Positions 1 to 7,595 of a stretch of DNA of 17,155 nucleotides are shown in pieces. The translations under genes and the position numbers were made by a program. Below the pieces are notes generated by a model that did not search any database, had not been told where the DNA came from, and saw nothing but the letters and a program-made list of their open reading frames with translations. The stretch comes from SHLQ01 sp047638715. Lineage in GTDB: Bacteria; Actinomycetota; Acidimicrobiia; Acidimicrobiales; SHLQ01. The first letter of the stretch is position 1, and each line of letters starts with the position of its first letter. The stretch covers positions 1 to 17,155 of the forward strand of contig JBLIMK010000087.1 of NCBI GenBank assembly GCA_047638715.1, read 5' to 3'.

Positions 1-174
1 GTAGCCGTCGGCCATGTAGGCGGCCGACTTCTCGCTATGTGGACGGACGCGTTTGATGTCGGTCTGTCGTTCGAGCTCGACCATCGTGCGTCGTAGTACG
101 GCAGGCACATGGAAGATATGGCTCACGCCGTACCCCTCGAGCATGCGGGCGAGCGCTTCGCCGCCGATCGTCAT
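1..174 (-). CDS. Thiamine-pyrophosphate-dependent enzyme, N-terminal fragment (cut by window edge)
   Basis: Only the first 58 codons are present and the frame runs off the left edge. The peptide starts GGEALARMLEGYGVSHIFHVP and reaches HSEKSAAYMADGY at residues 46-58. This is the N-terminal PYR-domain layout of the acetolactate synthase / benzoylformate decarboxylase / oxalyl-CoA decarboxylase superfamily; Glu48 sits where the cofactor-activating glutamate is expected. The ATG (172-174) overlaps the TGA of the upstream MaoC-like gene as ATGA, so this is the fourth gene of the leftward operon and translation is probably coupled. The family cleaves or forms C-C bonds next to a carbonyl. Substrate cannot be predicted from 58 residues; the CoA-ester context makes an acyl-CoA or 2-oxoacid lyase a reasonable guess only. 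Partial because of the window, with no sign of damage. Confidence 0.85.
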   Translation of the reverse strand, partial: MTIGGEALARMLEGYGVSHIFHVPAVLRRTMVELERQTDIKRVRPHSEKSAAYMADGY

Positions 175-599
175 GATGTCGGGAGGCGGAAGGTCGCCAC
201 ACCACTCGTCGTCACTATTTCGTCTCCTGTGTTTTCCTCTGCATGGCTGATCTTCTTCACCCACAGCTCGGCACTGAACGTGCCTGCCTCTTCATCGATT
301 TCGGTCACGGTGCCACCGCACGTCAACGAGTCGCCGAGATACGCGGGGCTCGAATGGCGATACGAGATGTTCTTCATCTCCGCCGTTGACCCGAGCCACC
401 ACTGCACTGCCTGAATCATGTAGGTGCCCTGTAGCGGGCCGTGCACGAGCAAACCGGGATGACCGTCGTGTTCGGTGGTGAACGGCAGGTCGTAGTGAAT
501 GCGATGCAGTAGCCATGCCGATGCACTGAACGTGAACAGGTCGATCGCGTCGGGGGTGCGCTCTTGGGTGGGGATCTCCGTACCTACGACAATTTTCAT
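171..599 (-). CDS. MaoC-like hydratase/dehydratase, HTD2 / mesaconyl-CoA hydratase-like hotdog half
   Basis: This 142-residue single-hotdog protein carries HRIHYD at residues 32-37 and GLLVHGPLQG at 49-58. Both are characteristic of the C-terminal hotdog of HTD2-type 3-hydroxyacyl thioester dehydratases and mesaconyl-CoA hydratases. It would add or remove water across an enoyl-CoA double bond in the cytoplasm. The gene directly upstream encodes the complementary FAS1-like N-terminal hotdog, so the two chains probably form a heteromeric hydratase that is a single polypeptide in the fused relatives. The start ATG (597-599) overlaps the TGA of that gene (ATGA), and its own stop overlaps the TPP-enzyme start, so expression is coupled on both sides. 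A role in beta-oxidation-like hydration after the acyl-CoA dehydrogenase is an inference from operon order; the exact substrate is unknown. Confidence 0.85.
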   Translation of the reverse strand: MKIVVGTEIPTQERTPDAIDLFTFSASAWLLHRIHYDLPFTTEHDGHPGLLVHGPLQGTYMIQAVQWWLGSTAEMKNISYRHSSPAYLGDSLTCGGTVTEIDEEAGTFSAELWVKKISHAEENTGDEIVTTSGVATFRLPTS

Positions 600-1084
600 C
601 GGTAGATCCTCGTGAACTCTTCGCGCATGACGAGGGCGCCGCCTTGATTCGTGAAACGGAACTCCTGCACCACGAACAACAGGTCACCGGAGCGGCCGGA
701 CTTTTCATAGATGTCGACGATTCGTTTCTCGAGCCTGATCGTGTCACCGGCGATGACCGGCACCCCCATCTCAATCTTCGTCTCGCCCGCCATGGCACGG
801 GTCGTCTCGACAGGAGGCACATCTTCGCTCGACGACCCGTCGGGTTCGAGGTCGCTTCGGTCGCGGAGGTTCGCGGCCTGCATCCGGATCGTGTACGGAA
901 AGTACGGAGGCGCAATGACGTTCGCGTGACCGGCCGCCCGAGCAGCTTCAGCGTCGTAGAACACGGCATCGGTTTCGCCGATCGCCCTGGCGTACCGAGC
1001 AATATCGGTTGCGCTGACCATCACTTCGTACGGGTCGAACGGTTCCTTGGCCCATGCTCGGGCCTCGTCGGTGAGCAGCCCCAT
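596..1084 (-). CDS. FAS1-like dehydratase domain protein (MaoC N-terminal hotdog)
   Basis: A 162-residue protein starting MGLLTDEARAW, with a region around residues 28-70 (Y-A-x-A-I-G-E-T-D, then APPYFPYTI) typical of the FAS1-like dehydratase / MaoC_dehydrat_N family. It lacks the HRIHYD and VHGPLQG signatures found in the next gene, as expected for the half of a two-hotdog hydratase that contributes mainly to substrate binding. The start was chosen at the ATG (1082-1084) whose T is also the first base of the acyl-CoA dehydrogenase TGA, giving a TGATG junction. The same open frame runs far upstream inside the dehydrogenase gene, but that part is a shadow without family features. It is the second gene of the leftward operon and very likely partners the 171-599 product. 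Confidence 0.85.
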   Translation of the reverse strand: MGLLTDEARAWAKEPFDPYEVMVSATDIARYARAIGETDAVFYDAEAARAAGHANVIAPPYFPYTIRMQAANLRDRSDLEPDGSSSEDVPPVETTRAMAGETKIEMGVPVIAGDTIRLEKRIVDIYEKSGRSGDLLFVVQEFRFTNQGGALVMREEFTRIYR

Positions 1085-2226
1085 CAGATACCCATCGTCT
1101 TTGCGATGATGTTCTTCTGGATATCGGAGGTGCCTGCGCCGATAACGCCCAAGCGCGACTCTCGGAAGTGCCGTTGGAGGTCGTACTCCATCGTGTAGCC
1201 GTAGCCGCCGAGGACTTGGAGACCTTCGTCGGCCACATGTTTGTAGGCCTCGCAGGCGTACAGCTTGAGGATTGCAGCATCGCGCACCGTCGCCTCGCCC
1301 TTGTCGAGCAACGCTGCGTACCTGTAGGTGAGCATCTCGGAGATCTCGGTCTGCATCTGCATCTCGGCCAGGCGATGGCTCACAGCCTGGAACTTCGAAA
1401 TGGGACGTCCGAACTGTTCGCGTTCTTTCGCGTAGTCGAGCGCATCGGCGAGGGCCGACTTCGCAGCGCCCGTTCGCGCAGCTGAAAGGCACAGTCGCTC
1501 GTAGCGCAGGTAGACGGCGTTGTCGTTCCAGCCGTTGTGCAACTCGCCGAGCATCCGGCTTTTCGGCACTCGGACATTGTCGAAGAAGACGTGGGCTGTG
1601 CCGAGGGGCCAATGCCCCAAGGTCTCCATTGCGGTCCACGCGATACCTGGAGCGTCGGTGTCGACGACGAACAACGTGATGCCGTGGTGCTTCTTCTCGC
1701 CGGTTGCCGTGCGGGTGACCACGACATCGAGATCGCTGGCCTTGAACCCCGAGGTGAATACCTTCTGACCGTTCAAGATGAAGTCGTCTCCGTCTTCGAC
1801 CGCAGACAGGCTGATCGCTGCGGCATCGGAACCCGCCTCTGGTTCGGTCAATCCAAAACACACCGTGGTCGAGCCATCGGCGACCTTCGGCAGGACCTCA
1901 CGCTTGAAGTCCTCTTGACCATCGCGACCAATAGCCAAGCCTCCCCAGGTGACCGCCCGGAAGACCCAGAACGCAAGGTCGAGAAAAGATTTACCGAGCT
2001 CCTCAAGCAAGATCGCGACCTCGACCGCTCCCCCACCTCCCCCGCCGTATTCGACCGGGATGTTGATACCCAACCAGCCGAGCTCGCCGAGTTTGTCGTA
2101 GACCTCGCGCGGCGGGCGCCGATCGGTGTCACATTCGCGTACATATTCGCGCGTGATCTCACGGCGGCAGAAGTCTCTGACCGCCTCGCGAAACATCTCC
2201 TGTTCTGGCGTGAACTCGACCAACAA
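1084..2226 (-). CDS. Acyl-CoA dehydrogenase family protein
   Basis: An FAD-dependent acyl-CoA dehydrogenase of about 380 residues, the usual family length. Visible features are the helical N-domain (FTPEQEMFREAVRDFCRREI), the middle beta domain with CFGLTEPEAGSDA and FILNGQKVFTSG, and the C-terminal GGYGYTMEY block. The Glu of MEY (about residue 347) is at the usual catalytic-base position, followed by the FAD-contacting GAGTSDIQKNIIA. It would introduce an alpha,beta double bond into a CoA thioester, with electrons passing to ETF; no ETF gene is present. The open frame extends to an ATG at 2253, but an AAGGAG Shine-Dalgarno (2234-2239) lies inside that extension, so a TTG start at 2226 (or the next TTG at 2223) fits better. 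It heads the leftward operon and supplies the enoyl-CoA for the two MaoC halves. Confidence 0.9.
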   Translation of the reverse strand: MLVEFTPEQEMFREAVRDFCRREITREYVRECDTDRRPPREVYDKLGELGWLGINIPVEYGGGGGGAVEVAILLEELGKSFLDLAFWVFRAVTWGGLAIGRDGQEDFKREVLPKVADGSTTVCFGLTEPEAGSDAAAISLSAVEDGDDFILNGQKVFTSGFKASDLDVVVTRTATGEKKHHGITLFVVDTDAPGIAWTAMETLGHWPLGTAHVFFDNVRVPKSRMLGELHNGWNDNAVYLRYERLCLSAARTGAAKSALADALDYAKEREQFGRPISKFQAVSHRLAEMQMQTEISEMLTYRYAALLDKGEATVRDAAILKLYACEAYKHVADEGLQVLGGYGYTMEYDLQRHFRESRLGVIGAGTSDIQKNIIAKTMGI

Positions 2227-2269
2227 TGGAGGACTCCTTAACGACGATCGCAACGGCGATGTTTACGCG

Positions 2270-2299
2270 TTGACACTTTCCCTCACGCGAGCATAGGGT
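2270..2299 (+). promoter_or_regulatory. Predicted sigma70-type promoter of the cyclase/CoA operon
   Basis: A perfect TTGACA (2270-2275), an 18-base spacer and TAGGGT (2294-2299, matching TANNNT) sit 71 bases before the chosen cyclase start at 2370. Transcription would begin near 2306-2307, giving a leader of about 63 bases. On the other strand TATGCT (2295 down to 2290) overlaps this -10 box and could serve the leftward operon, but I see no convincing -35 for it. The regions of motif match are direct observation; promoter activity is inferred. Confidence 0.6.
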
Positions 2300-2320
2300 C
2301 TGACTTAACACACGCGCCAC

Positions 2321-2339
2321 CGTCTTACATGGTGAGACG
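2321..2339. promoter_or_regulatory. 19-bp dyad in the leader of the cyclase operon (candidate operator)
   Basis: CGTCTTAC-ATG-GTGAGACG is an 8-3-8 inverted repeat with one imperfect pair (T opposite G). It lies about 14 bases downstream of the predicted transcription start and 11 bases before the GGAGGAG ribosome-binding site. Such a place suits a repressor operator or an mRNA hairpin. Its right half (ATGGTGAGACGA, 2329-2340) recurs with two changes at 15063-15074 beside the Rieske promoter, which favours a protein-binding site. No regulator gene is in the window. Confidence 0.4.
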
Positions 2340-2369
2340 AGGATGCCCTCGGAGGAGTGCCCGCAAACT

Positions 2370-3338
2370 ATGACCACACCCAATATCACGACGGTACGAG
2401 CGCTCTGCGACAAGATCTCGAACTGGGGTCGCTTCGGCGACGACGACGAAAAGGGCACAATCAACCTGCTCAAGCCCGAGCACGTTGTCGCCGCGGCGCA
2501 ACTCGTGAAGTCTGGGCGCACGATTTCAATGGCGCTCCCCTTCGATTCCGAAGGCCCACAAAACGGTGGACTCGGTCGCTTTAACCCCATCCACCTCATG
2601 ATCCGCGACGGAGCCGATGCCATTGCCGGCACATCGATCCGGGACTTCTACGGAGGCGTCGACAAATACTTCCGCGGCACCGACGACATCGTGATCATGC
2701 CGCTTCAGTGCGGAACCCAGTGGGACGCACTCGGACACGTCGTGTTCGAAGACGTGATCTACAACGGCTATTCGGCCGACCAGGTGAGCAGCAAGGGCGC
2801 CATGAAGGGCGCAGTTACCCAAGCGTGCGACAGCATGGTTGGCCGGGGCGTGCTGCTCGACATTCCCCGAGCAAATGGCGTCGAATGGCTGGAACCTGGC
2901 TACGCGATCGGCGCGGCTGATCTTGACCGTGCGTGTGACATGGCCAACCTCGAAGTTGGCCCCGGCGACCATGTGTTTATTCGCACCGGCGCAATGACGC
3001 AGTGCAGGTCAGAGGGCAACTGGGGCAACTATGCCGGAGGCGACGCTGCGGGCCTTGGCCTCGACAGCGTCGAGTGGATCGCCGAACGAAGCATCGTCGC
3101 AATGGCGACCGACACGTGGGGCTTCGAAGTCCGACCGAACGAAACCCCCGACGTCGCCCAACCTCTCCATCTGATCCTCATCACCCATATGGGCCTCTGG
3201 CTCGGGGAGATCTGGGACCTCGACCCCATCGCGGACGACTGCGCGGCCGATGGCGTCTATGAGTTCATGTTCTGCGGCCCACCGCTTCCGTTCACCCGTG
3301 CAGTTGGTTCGCCCATGAACCCCATGGCGATTAAGTAG
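2370..3338 (+). CDS. Cyclase-family protein (kynurenine formamidase-like fold) with altered metal motif
   Basis: A 322-residue cyclase-family (PF04199-type) protein. The family are metal-dependent hydrolases such as kynurenine formamidase and isatin hydrolase, which open lactams/formamides or close rings. The diagnostic block is at residues 113-123, Q-C-G-T-Q-W-D-A-L-G-H, aligning with the usual H-x-G-T-H-x-D-x3-H. The two first histidine ligands are therefore Gln113 and Gln117, while Asp119 and His123 are kept; GDHVFIRTGA further on matches the conserved GDxVxxRTG block. The start is ambiguous: ATG 2343 has only a directly abutting GAGG, whereas ATG 2370 has GGAGGAG (2351-2357) 12 bases upstream, so 2370 is preferred. 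First gene of the rightward operon, 11 bases before the CitE-like gene. A ring-opening hydrolytic step is the obvious guess, but the metal-site change makes the chemistry uncertain. Confidence 0.85.
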   Translation: MTTPNITTVRALCDKISNWGRFGDDDEKGTINLLKPEHVVAAAQLVKSGRTISMALPFDSEGPQNGGLGRFNPIHLMIRDGADAIAGTSIRDFYGGVDKYFRGTDDIVIMPLQCGTQWDALGHVVFEDVIYNGYSADQVSSKGAMKGAVTQACDSMVGRGVLLDIPRANGVEWLEPGYAIGAADLDRACDMANLEVGPGDHVFIRTGAMTQCRSEGNWGNYAGGDAAGLGLDSVEWIAERSIVAMATDTWGFEVRPNETPDVAQPLHLILITHMGLWLGEIWDLDPIADDCAADGVYEFMFCGPPLPFTRAVGSPMNPMAIK

Positions 3339-3349
3339 GAGTCACCACG

Positions 3350-4249
3350 ATGTCGATGCAGCCAATGCGCTCAATGATCTTCACCCCTGGCCATCGCCAC
3401 GACCTTGTCGCCAAGGCAATCGCGTGCGGAACCGACGCGGTCATCGTCGACCTCGAAGATGCTGTCGCGCTCGAAGAAAAGCCGGCCGCACGGGCCAGGC
3501 TGAAAGACCTGCCGCCCTCCGATGTGCCGATCTACGTGCGCACGAACGCCATCGAAACCGGCCTCATGTGGGACGACGTCGTAGCCGCCGGCCAGGCAAA
3601 CATCGACGGCCTCGTGATCCCCAAGGCCGAATCAGCCGATGTACTCCGCGAGATCGACGGAGCGCTTCGCGCCCTCGAGATGGCTTCGGGCCGCGAGGTC
3701 GGCTCGATCACGGTGATCCCGTTGATCGAAAGCGGCATCGGCGTGCGAGCCACCTTCGAGATGATGTCGATCGGTGGACGCTTCGAATCAATCCTGTTCG
3801 GCGGAGGTGAGCAGGGCGACCTGGTCGCCGACCTCGGCGTGGAATGGACGCCGGAGGGAACCGGGCTCATGCACTCGCGCTCTCAGGTCCTCATGGACTC
3901 TCGCGCCGCCGGCTGCCAGCACCCGATGGAAGCCGTATTCATGGACTTCAGGAACCTCGACGCGTTGCGCGTCGAGTGTGAGATCGCTCGCACGCTCGGC
4001 TACGTGGGCAAGGTCGCAATCCATCCAGCGCAGATTCCCGTCATCCACGACGTCTTCACACCCTCGGCCGAAGAGGTCGCTCACCACCGTCACATTATCG
4101 AAGAGTTCGACGCGGCGCTCGCCGAAGGCAGTGCGTCAATCCAGGTCGACGGGAAGATGGTCGACTATGCCGTCGCCCGCGTGGCGAGAGTGGTGTTGGC
4201 CCGGGCCGAGCTCGCGGACCGCGCTGCCGCCCGCGGCACCAATTCTTGA
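3350..4249 (+). CDS. HpcH/HpaI aldolase / citrate lyase beta (CitE-like) family protein
   Basis: A 299-residue TIM-barrel lyase of the CitE / malyl-CoA lyase group, which cleaves or condenses (S)-malyl-, beta-methylmalyl-, citramalyl-CoA or related 3-hydroxyacyl thioesters. Visible motifs are the N-terminal MIFTPGHR (family F-x-P-G), VDLEDAV (residues 33-39), YVRTNA (62-67, CoA-phosphate region), IPKAES (90-95), the metal-ligand Glu127 in IESGIG, FGGGEQGDLVADLG (150-163), slightly longer than the common FG-x-ED-x3-DLG, and GKVAIHPAQI (220-229). The length matches stand-alone CitE proteins. GGAG lies 8 bases before ATG 3350. It is the second gene of the rightward operon. In this context it would release two smaller units (an acyl-CoA and an oxoacid) late in the pathway; specificity cannot be read from the sequence. 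Confidence 0.88.
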   Translation: MSMQPMRSMIFTPGHRHDLVAKAIACGTDAVIVDLEDAVALEEKPAARARLKDLPPSDVPIYVRTNAIETGLMWDDVVAAGQANIDGLVIPKAESADVLREIDGALRALEMASGREVGSITVIPLIESGIGVRATFEMMSIGGRFESILFGGGEQGDLVADLGVEWTPEGTGLMHSRSQVLMDSRAAGCQHPMEAVFMDFRNLDALRVECEIARTLGYVGKVAIHPAQIPVIHDVFTPSAEEVAHHRHIIEEFDAALAEGSASIQVDGKMVDYAVARVARVVLARAELADRAAARGTNS

Positions 4250-4289
4250 AAAGCAATCTGTAGTAGCCGTCCACGTCAAGGGGAAATTC

Positions 4290-5384
4290 ATGTCACGAAG
4301 CAGATACATCGACGGAGGGGTCGGCATCGCCATCATCGGCTCAGGCGGGATCGGCACCTTGCGGGCTCAGATCTGCCACCGCCATCCAGCGATCAAGTTC
4401 CTCGGCGTCTGCGACGTCATCGAAGAGCGCGCATCCACACTTGCCGCAGCCTGTGACGCCGATGCCTGGACGACAGACGCCATGGAGCTCGTCAACCGGC
4501 CCGAGGTCGATTGTGTGATCGTCGCGTCGACCGAGAACGCGCACTTTGACCCCGCAATGGCCGCGATTCAGGCCGGCAAACACGTGCTGATCGAAAAGCC
4601 GATCACGATCGAACCAGATGAGGCCGAGAAGCTCCTCGTTGCGGCCGAAGAATACGGTGTGTTCGTTTACACCGGATTCACCCAGCGCTTCCGCCGGCGG
4701 TATCTCTCGATCAAGGAAAGCATCGAGAAGGGCTACATCGGCGACATCACCAGCGCGAAGGCCTCGATCTATCTCACCCAGGCTGTAGCGCGCGCGGTGA
4801 TCTCCCGAGCACCAACGACGACGCCAGCCATCAACACGATGACGTACCTTGTCGATCTTCTCACCTGGTTCTCCGGCAAGAAGCCAATATCTAGCTACGC
4901 AGCTGGAGCGAAAGGCATGTTCTACGAGGAGTTCGGGGCACTCGACTCGACCTGGACTGTCCTCACGTACGAGGAGGGTATGGTCGCAACCCTCGGCGCC
5001 AGCTGGGAAGTTCCGGTCTTTTGGCCAGCGAACAACGCATCCTTGGAGTTCGAAGTCTTTGGCCGCGAGGGTTCGGTCAGCGTGAAGGACGACCATCGCG
5101 ACATGATGATCGCTTCGAACAAGGCAATGCCCGGGCCCTACACGCCAGACGTCGACATGCACGTAGCAACCTTCGGTAGCAACATGCCAGGCGATTGGGC
5201 ACTCGGGGAGCACTTCGGCGCGATGCAAGAAGAGACGCACGCGTTCATCAACAGCGTTGGGCAGCGTCGCCAGGACCGGATTCTGGCAACAGGTCGCGAC
5301 GGGTTCGACGTCTTGACCATCTCGCGCGCAATCGATCGGTCGGCCAACACCGGCGAGGTCGTACCAATCACCTGGCTCGACTGA
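4290..5384 (+). CDS. Gfo/Idh/MocA family NAD(P)-dependent oxidoreductase
   Basis: A 364-residue dehydrogenase with an N-terminal Rossmann domain (GIAIIGSGGIG at residues 12-22, acidic Asp42 at the end of strand 2 suggesting preference for NAD) and the family hallmark EKP (102-104) in KHVLIEKPI. A C-terminal alpha/beta domain of the Gfo/Idh/MocA type follows. The family oxidises hydroxyl groups of sugars, inositols, cyclitols or related polyols, and some members reduce imines. ATG 4290 was chosen because AAGGGG (4278-4283) lies 6 bases upstream and the Rossmann motif starts right after; the frame stays open well upstream but only overlaps the CitE gene. Third gene of the rightward operon, 40 bases after the lyase and 13 before the CoA-transferase. 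It is unusual next to CoA-ester enzymes and hints that the substrate carries an oxidisable ring or side-chain alcohol. Confidence 0.9.
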   Translation: MSRSRYIDGGVGIAIIGSGGIGTLRAQICHRHPAIKFLGVCDVIEERASTLAAACDADAWTTDAMELVNRPEVDCVIVASTENAHFDPAMAAIQAGKHVLIEKPITIEPDEAEKLLVAAEEYGVFVYTGFTQRFRRRYLSIKESIEKGYIGDITSAKASIYLTQAVARAVISRAPTTTPAINTMTYLVDLLTWFSGKKPISSYAAGAKGMFYEEFGALDSTWTVLTYEEGMVATLGASWEVPVFWPANNASLEFEVFGREGSVSVKDDHRDMMIASNKAMPGPYTPDVDMHVATFGSNMPGDWALGEHFGAMQEETHAFINSVGQRRQDRILATGRDGFDVLTISRAIDRSANTGEVVPITWLD

Positions 5385-5397
5385 GGCGGTTGACAAC

Positions 5398-6639
5398 ATG
5401 GGAGCCATGCTCGAAGGCATCACCATCATCGAACTCGGCGGTGTCATCGCCGGAAATTTCGGTCAGGTGATCCTCGCCGACCTCGGCGCGGAGATCATCA
5501 AGATCGAACCGAAGACCGGTGACACTGCCCGCAACGCGAGCATGGCCGGAATTGACGGCGAGAGTGCGATCCACCTCTTCATGAACCGTGGAAAGAAAAG
5601 CGTCTCGATCGACCTGAAGACGGAGGAGGGGCTCGACATCCTCTACCGATTGGTCGACCAGGCCGACGTCGTCATCGACAATTTCCGTCCGGGGGTGCTC
5701 GCTCGCCTTGGCATCGATCATGCGACGCTCAAACGAATCAAGCCAGACATCATCACGGTGAGCATCACGGGCTTTGGAGAAACGGGTCCACTAAAAGACA
5801 AGCCTGCGTTCGACCTCGTGATCCAGGCGTACAGCGGACACATGTCGATAACCGGCGAAACCGACGGGCCACCGGCGCGGGTGGGCGCGCCGCTCGCCGA
5901 CATGTCGGGAGCGGTCTACGGATGCATCTCAATTCTCGCCGCCCTCGTGGGACGTGGTCTGCATGGCACTGGCGCCCACGCCGACGTCGCGATGCTCGAC
6001 TCGATGGTCCACTTGCTGGCCTACGACGCTCTCAGTCACCTGACGATGGGAGCCCAGCCAAAACGGCACGGCTCAGCCCACGAACACATCGTCCCCTGGC
6101 AAGCAATGCAGTGTTCCGACGGGTTCGTCGTGGTCGCTGCTCGCGATGAAAAATTCTTTCGGAATATGTGCGACGCGATCGAACGCCCGGACCTCAAGAC
6201 CGACGAACGGACGGCGTCCAATGCAGCTCGTCTGCAGAACCGCGACTGGCTCGTACCGCAGCTCGAGGCGGCATTCCTCAAAAAGACGCAGGCCGAGTGG
6301 ATTCGTATTCTCGATGAATCCGACACACCGTCAGCGCCCGTGAACACGTTCGACTCGCTGTTCGCCGACCCACAAATCGAGGCTCGTGGCATGATTCAGA
6401 CGTACGAGCACCCAACGATCGGTGACGTCAGCTATCAACCGAGCCCGATGAAGATCGACGATTACAGCTTTCCGAACAATCATGCACCCATGCTCGGCGA
6501 GCACACCGCGATGATTTTGACCGAACGACTCGGTTACACGCCCGAACGTGTCGACGAACTCGACGCCGAGGGCGTAGTGAAGGCGTGGAAGCCAGCAACA
6601 ACAGTCCAACAACAAAAGACGACGAGGGACGAGATATGA
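5398..6639 (+). CDS. CaiB/BaiF family (class III) CoA-transferase
   Basis: A 413-residue class III CoA-transferase. It shows the N-terminal LEGITIIELGGVIAG (residues 5-19), LGAEIIKIEP (29-38), RGKKSVSIDLKT (64-75), VVIDNFRPGV (91-100) and the block RVGAPLADMSGAVYG (161-175), where Asp168 aligns with the catalytic Asp of formyl-CoA transferase. Such enzymes move CoA between carboxylic acids through an enzyme-bound anhydride; relatives include formyl-CoA:oxalate, succinyl-CoA:benzylsuccinate and mesaconyl-CoA C1:C4 transferases. The length is normal. ATG 5398 is preferred over ATG 5407, which would leave only two bases after GGGAG. Its TGA (6637-6639) overlaps the next ATG as ATGA. Together with the ligase at the operon end it gives the cluster two ways to activate an acid. 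Confidence 0.92.
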   Translation: MGAMLEGITIIELGGVIAGNFGQVILADLGAEIIKIEPKTGDTARNASMAGIDGESAIHLFMNRGKKSVSIDLKTEEGLDILYRLVDQADVVIDNFRPGVLARLGIDHATLKRIKPDIITVSITGFGETGPLKDKPAFDLVIQAYSGHMSITGETDGPPARVGAPLADMSGAVYGCISILAALVGRGLHGTGAHADVAMLDSMVHLLAYDALSHLTMGAQPKRHGSAHEHIVPWQAMQCSDGFVVVAARDEKFFRNMCDAIERPDLKTDERTASNAARLQNRDWLVPQLEAAFLKKTQAEWIRILDESDTPSAPVNTFDSLFADPQIEARGMIQTYEHPTIGDVSYQPSPMKIDDYSFPNNHAPMLGEHTAMILTERLGYTPERVDELDAEGVVKAWKPATTVQQQKTTRDEI

Positions 6640-7595
6640 GATTCGGAACGATGGTTCCTCAGGGCTGGAAGCACGATCTAGCCGACATTCCCAATGATAA
6701 GCAATGGGATCACATCCTCGAAACCGCGCAACAAATCGAAGCGGACGGTTGGGATTCACTCTGGGTCTACGACCATTTTCACACTCACCCGAAGGTTACT
6801 CAGGAGTCGGTATTCGATGCATGGGTACTGATGGCGGCGATCGCGGCCGTGACGAGCCGGGTTCGAATCGGGCAGATGTGTACCTGCGTCCTTTACCGCC
6901 CTCCAGCGCTGCTGGCGAAGATGGCCGCCTCGATCGACGCCATTTCCAAAGGCCGACTAGACGTCGGCATCGGCGCGGGCTGGAGCGACAAAGAGTTCGC
7001 TGCATATGGCTACGACTACCCGTCGAACAAGGTCCGGCTCGACATGCTCAACGAGGCTGCACAGGTTCTCAAGACGATGTGGACGACCAAAGAAGCCCAT
7101 TTTGAAGGCGAGCACTATCGGGTCCGCGGCGCAATCACCCGGCCACTCCCCCAACAGTCGCCACATCCTCCGCTGTGGATCGCGGGAGGCGGCGAAAAGC
7201 GCACCCTTCGCATCGTGGCCGAACACGGCGACATGTCGAACTTTGGCAAAAGTGTTCCCCAATTCATTCACAAGTCTGAAGTCTTGGCGTCGCACTGCGA
7301 GGCCATCGGCCGAGACTTTGGCGAGATTGGACGCACCGTGCACCTGATGTCCGTCGTCGGCCGCGATCAGGCCGATGTCGACGCCAAACTCGAGGTGGCC
7401 GCACGACGTCGGAATGCTTCGGCTGAAGAGTTCGCGGCTGAACACCTCGTCGGGACCGTAGAGCAGGTCAGCGACACCGTTGGACAATACGCGGCCGCAG
7501 GGTGCGCCGAGCTCATCTTGTACTTTTACGACATGGGCGTGCACGACAGCCAGGAGTTGTTCGCATCCGAGATCGCCCCCCAGCACCGCAGCTAA
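6636..7595 (+). CDS. LLM-class flavin/F420-dependent oxidoreductase (first copy)
   Basis: A 319-residue luciferase-like TIM-barrel enzyme. It starts MRFGTMVPQGW, has the DSLWVYDHF strand, VRIGQMCTCVLYRPPALLAKMAASIDAIS split around RIG-(M)-V, GRLDVGIGAGW (the phosphate-binding loop region) and PPLWIAGGGEKRTLRIVAEHGD. These match the family with reduced F420 or FMNH2 as cofactor (TIGR03560-like F420 group in actinobacteria). It could be a monooxygenase or an F420-linked dehydrogenase/reductase; the family does both. Start ATG 6636 overlaps the CoA-transferase stop (ATGA) and lies 7 bases after GAGGGAC-like purines; an earlier ATG at 6585 lies inside the previous gene and adds no homologous residues. 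Fifth gene of the rightward operon. No flavin reductase is encoded nearby, so F420 is the more likely cofactor, but this is inference. Confidence 0.9.
   Translation: MRFGTMVPQGWKHDLADIPNDKQWDHILETAQQIEADGWDSLWVYDHFHTHPKVTQESVFDAWVLMAAIAAVTSRVRIGQMCTCVLYRPPALLAKMAASIDAISKGRLDVGIGAGWSDKEFAAYGYDYPSNKVRLDMLNEAAQVLKTMWTTKEAHFEGEHYRVRGAITRPLPQQSPHPPLWIAGGGEKRTLRIVAEHGDMSNFGKSVPQFIHKSEVLASHCEAIGRDFGEIGRTVHLMSVVGRDQADVDAKLEVAARRRNASAEEFAAEHLVGTVEQVSDTVGQYAAAGCAELILYFYDMGVHDSQELFASEIAPQHRS

Noticed and set aside
596..1861. A single 421-residue protein on the minus strand
   Set aside because: Only the last 162 residues resemble a known family. The first part overlaps the acyl-CoA dehydrogenase in another frame and is Arg-rich filler.
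4341..5447. A 368-codon open frame on the minus strand
   Set aside because: Antisense to the Gfo/Idh/MocA gene with its Rossmann and EKP motifs; no family features of its own.
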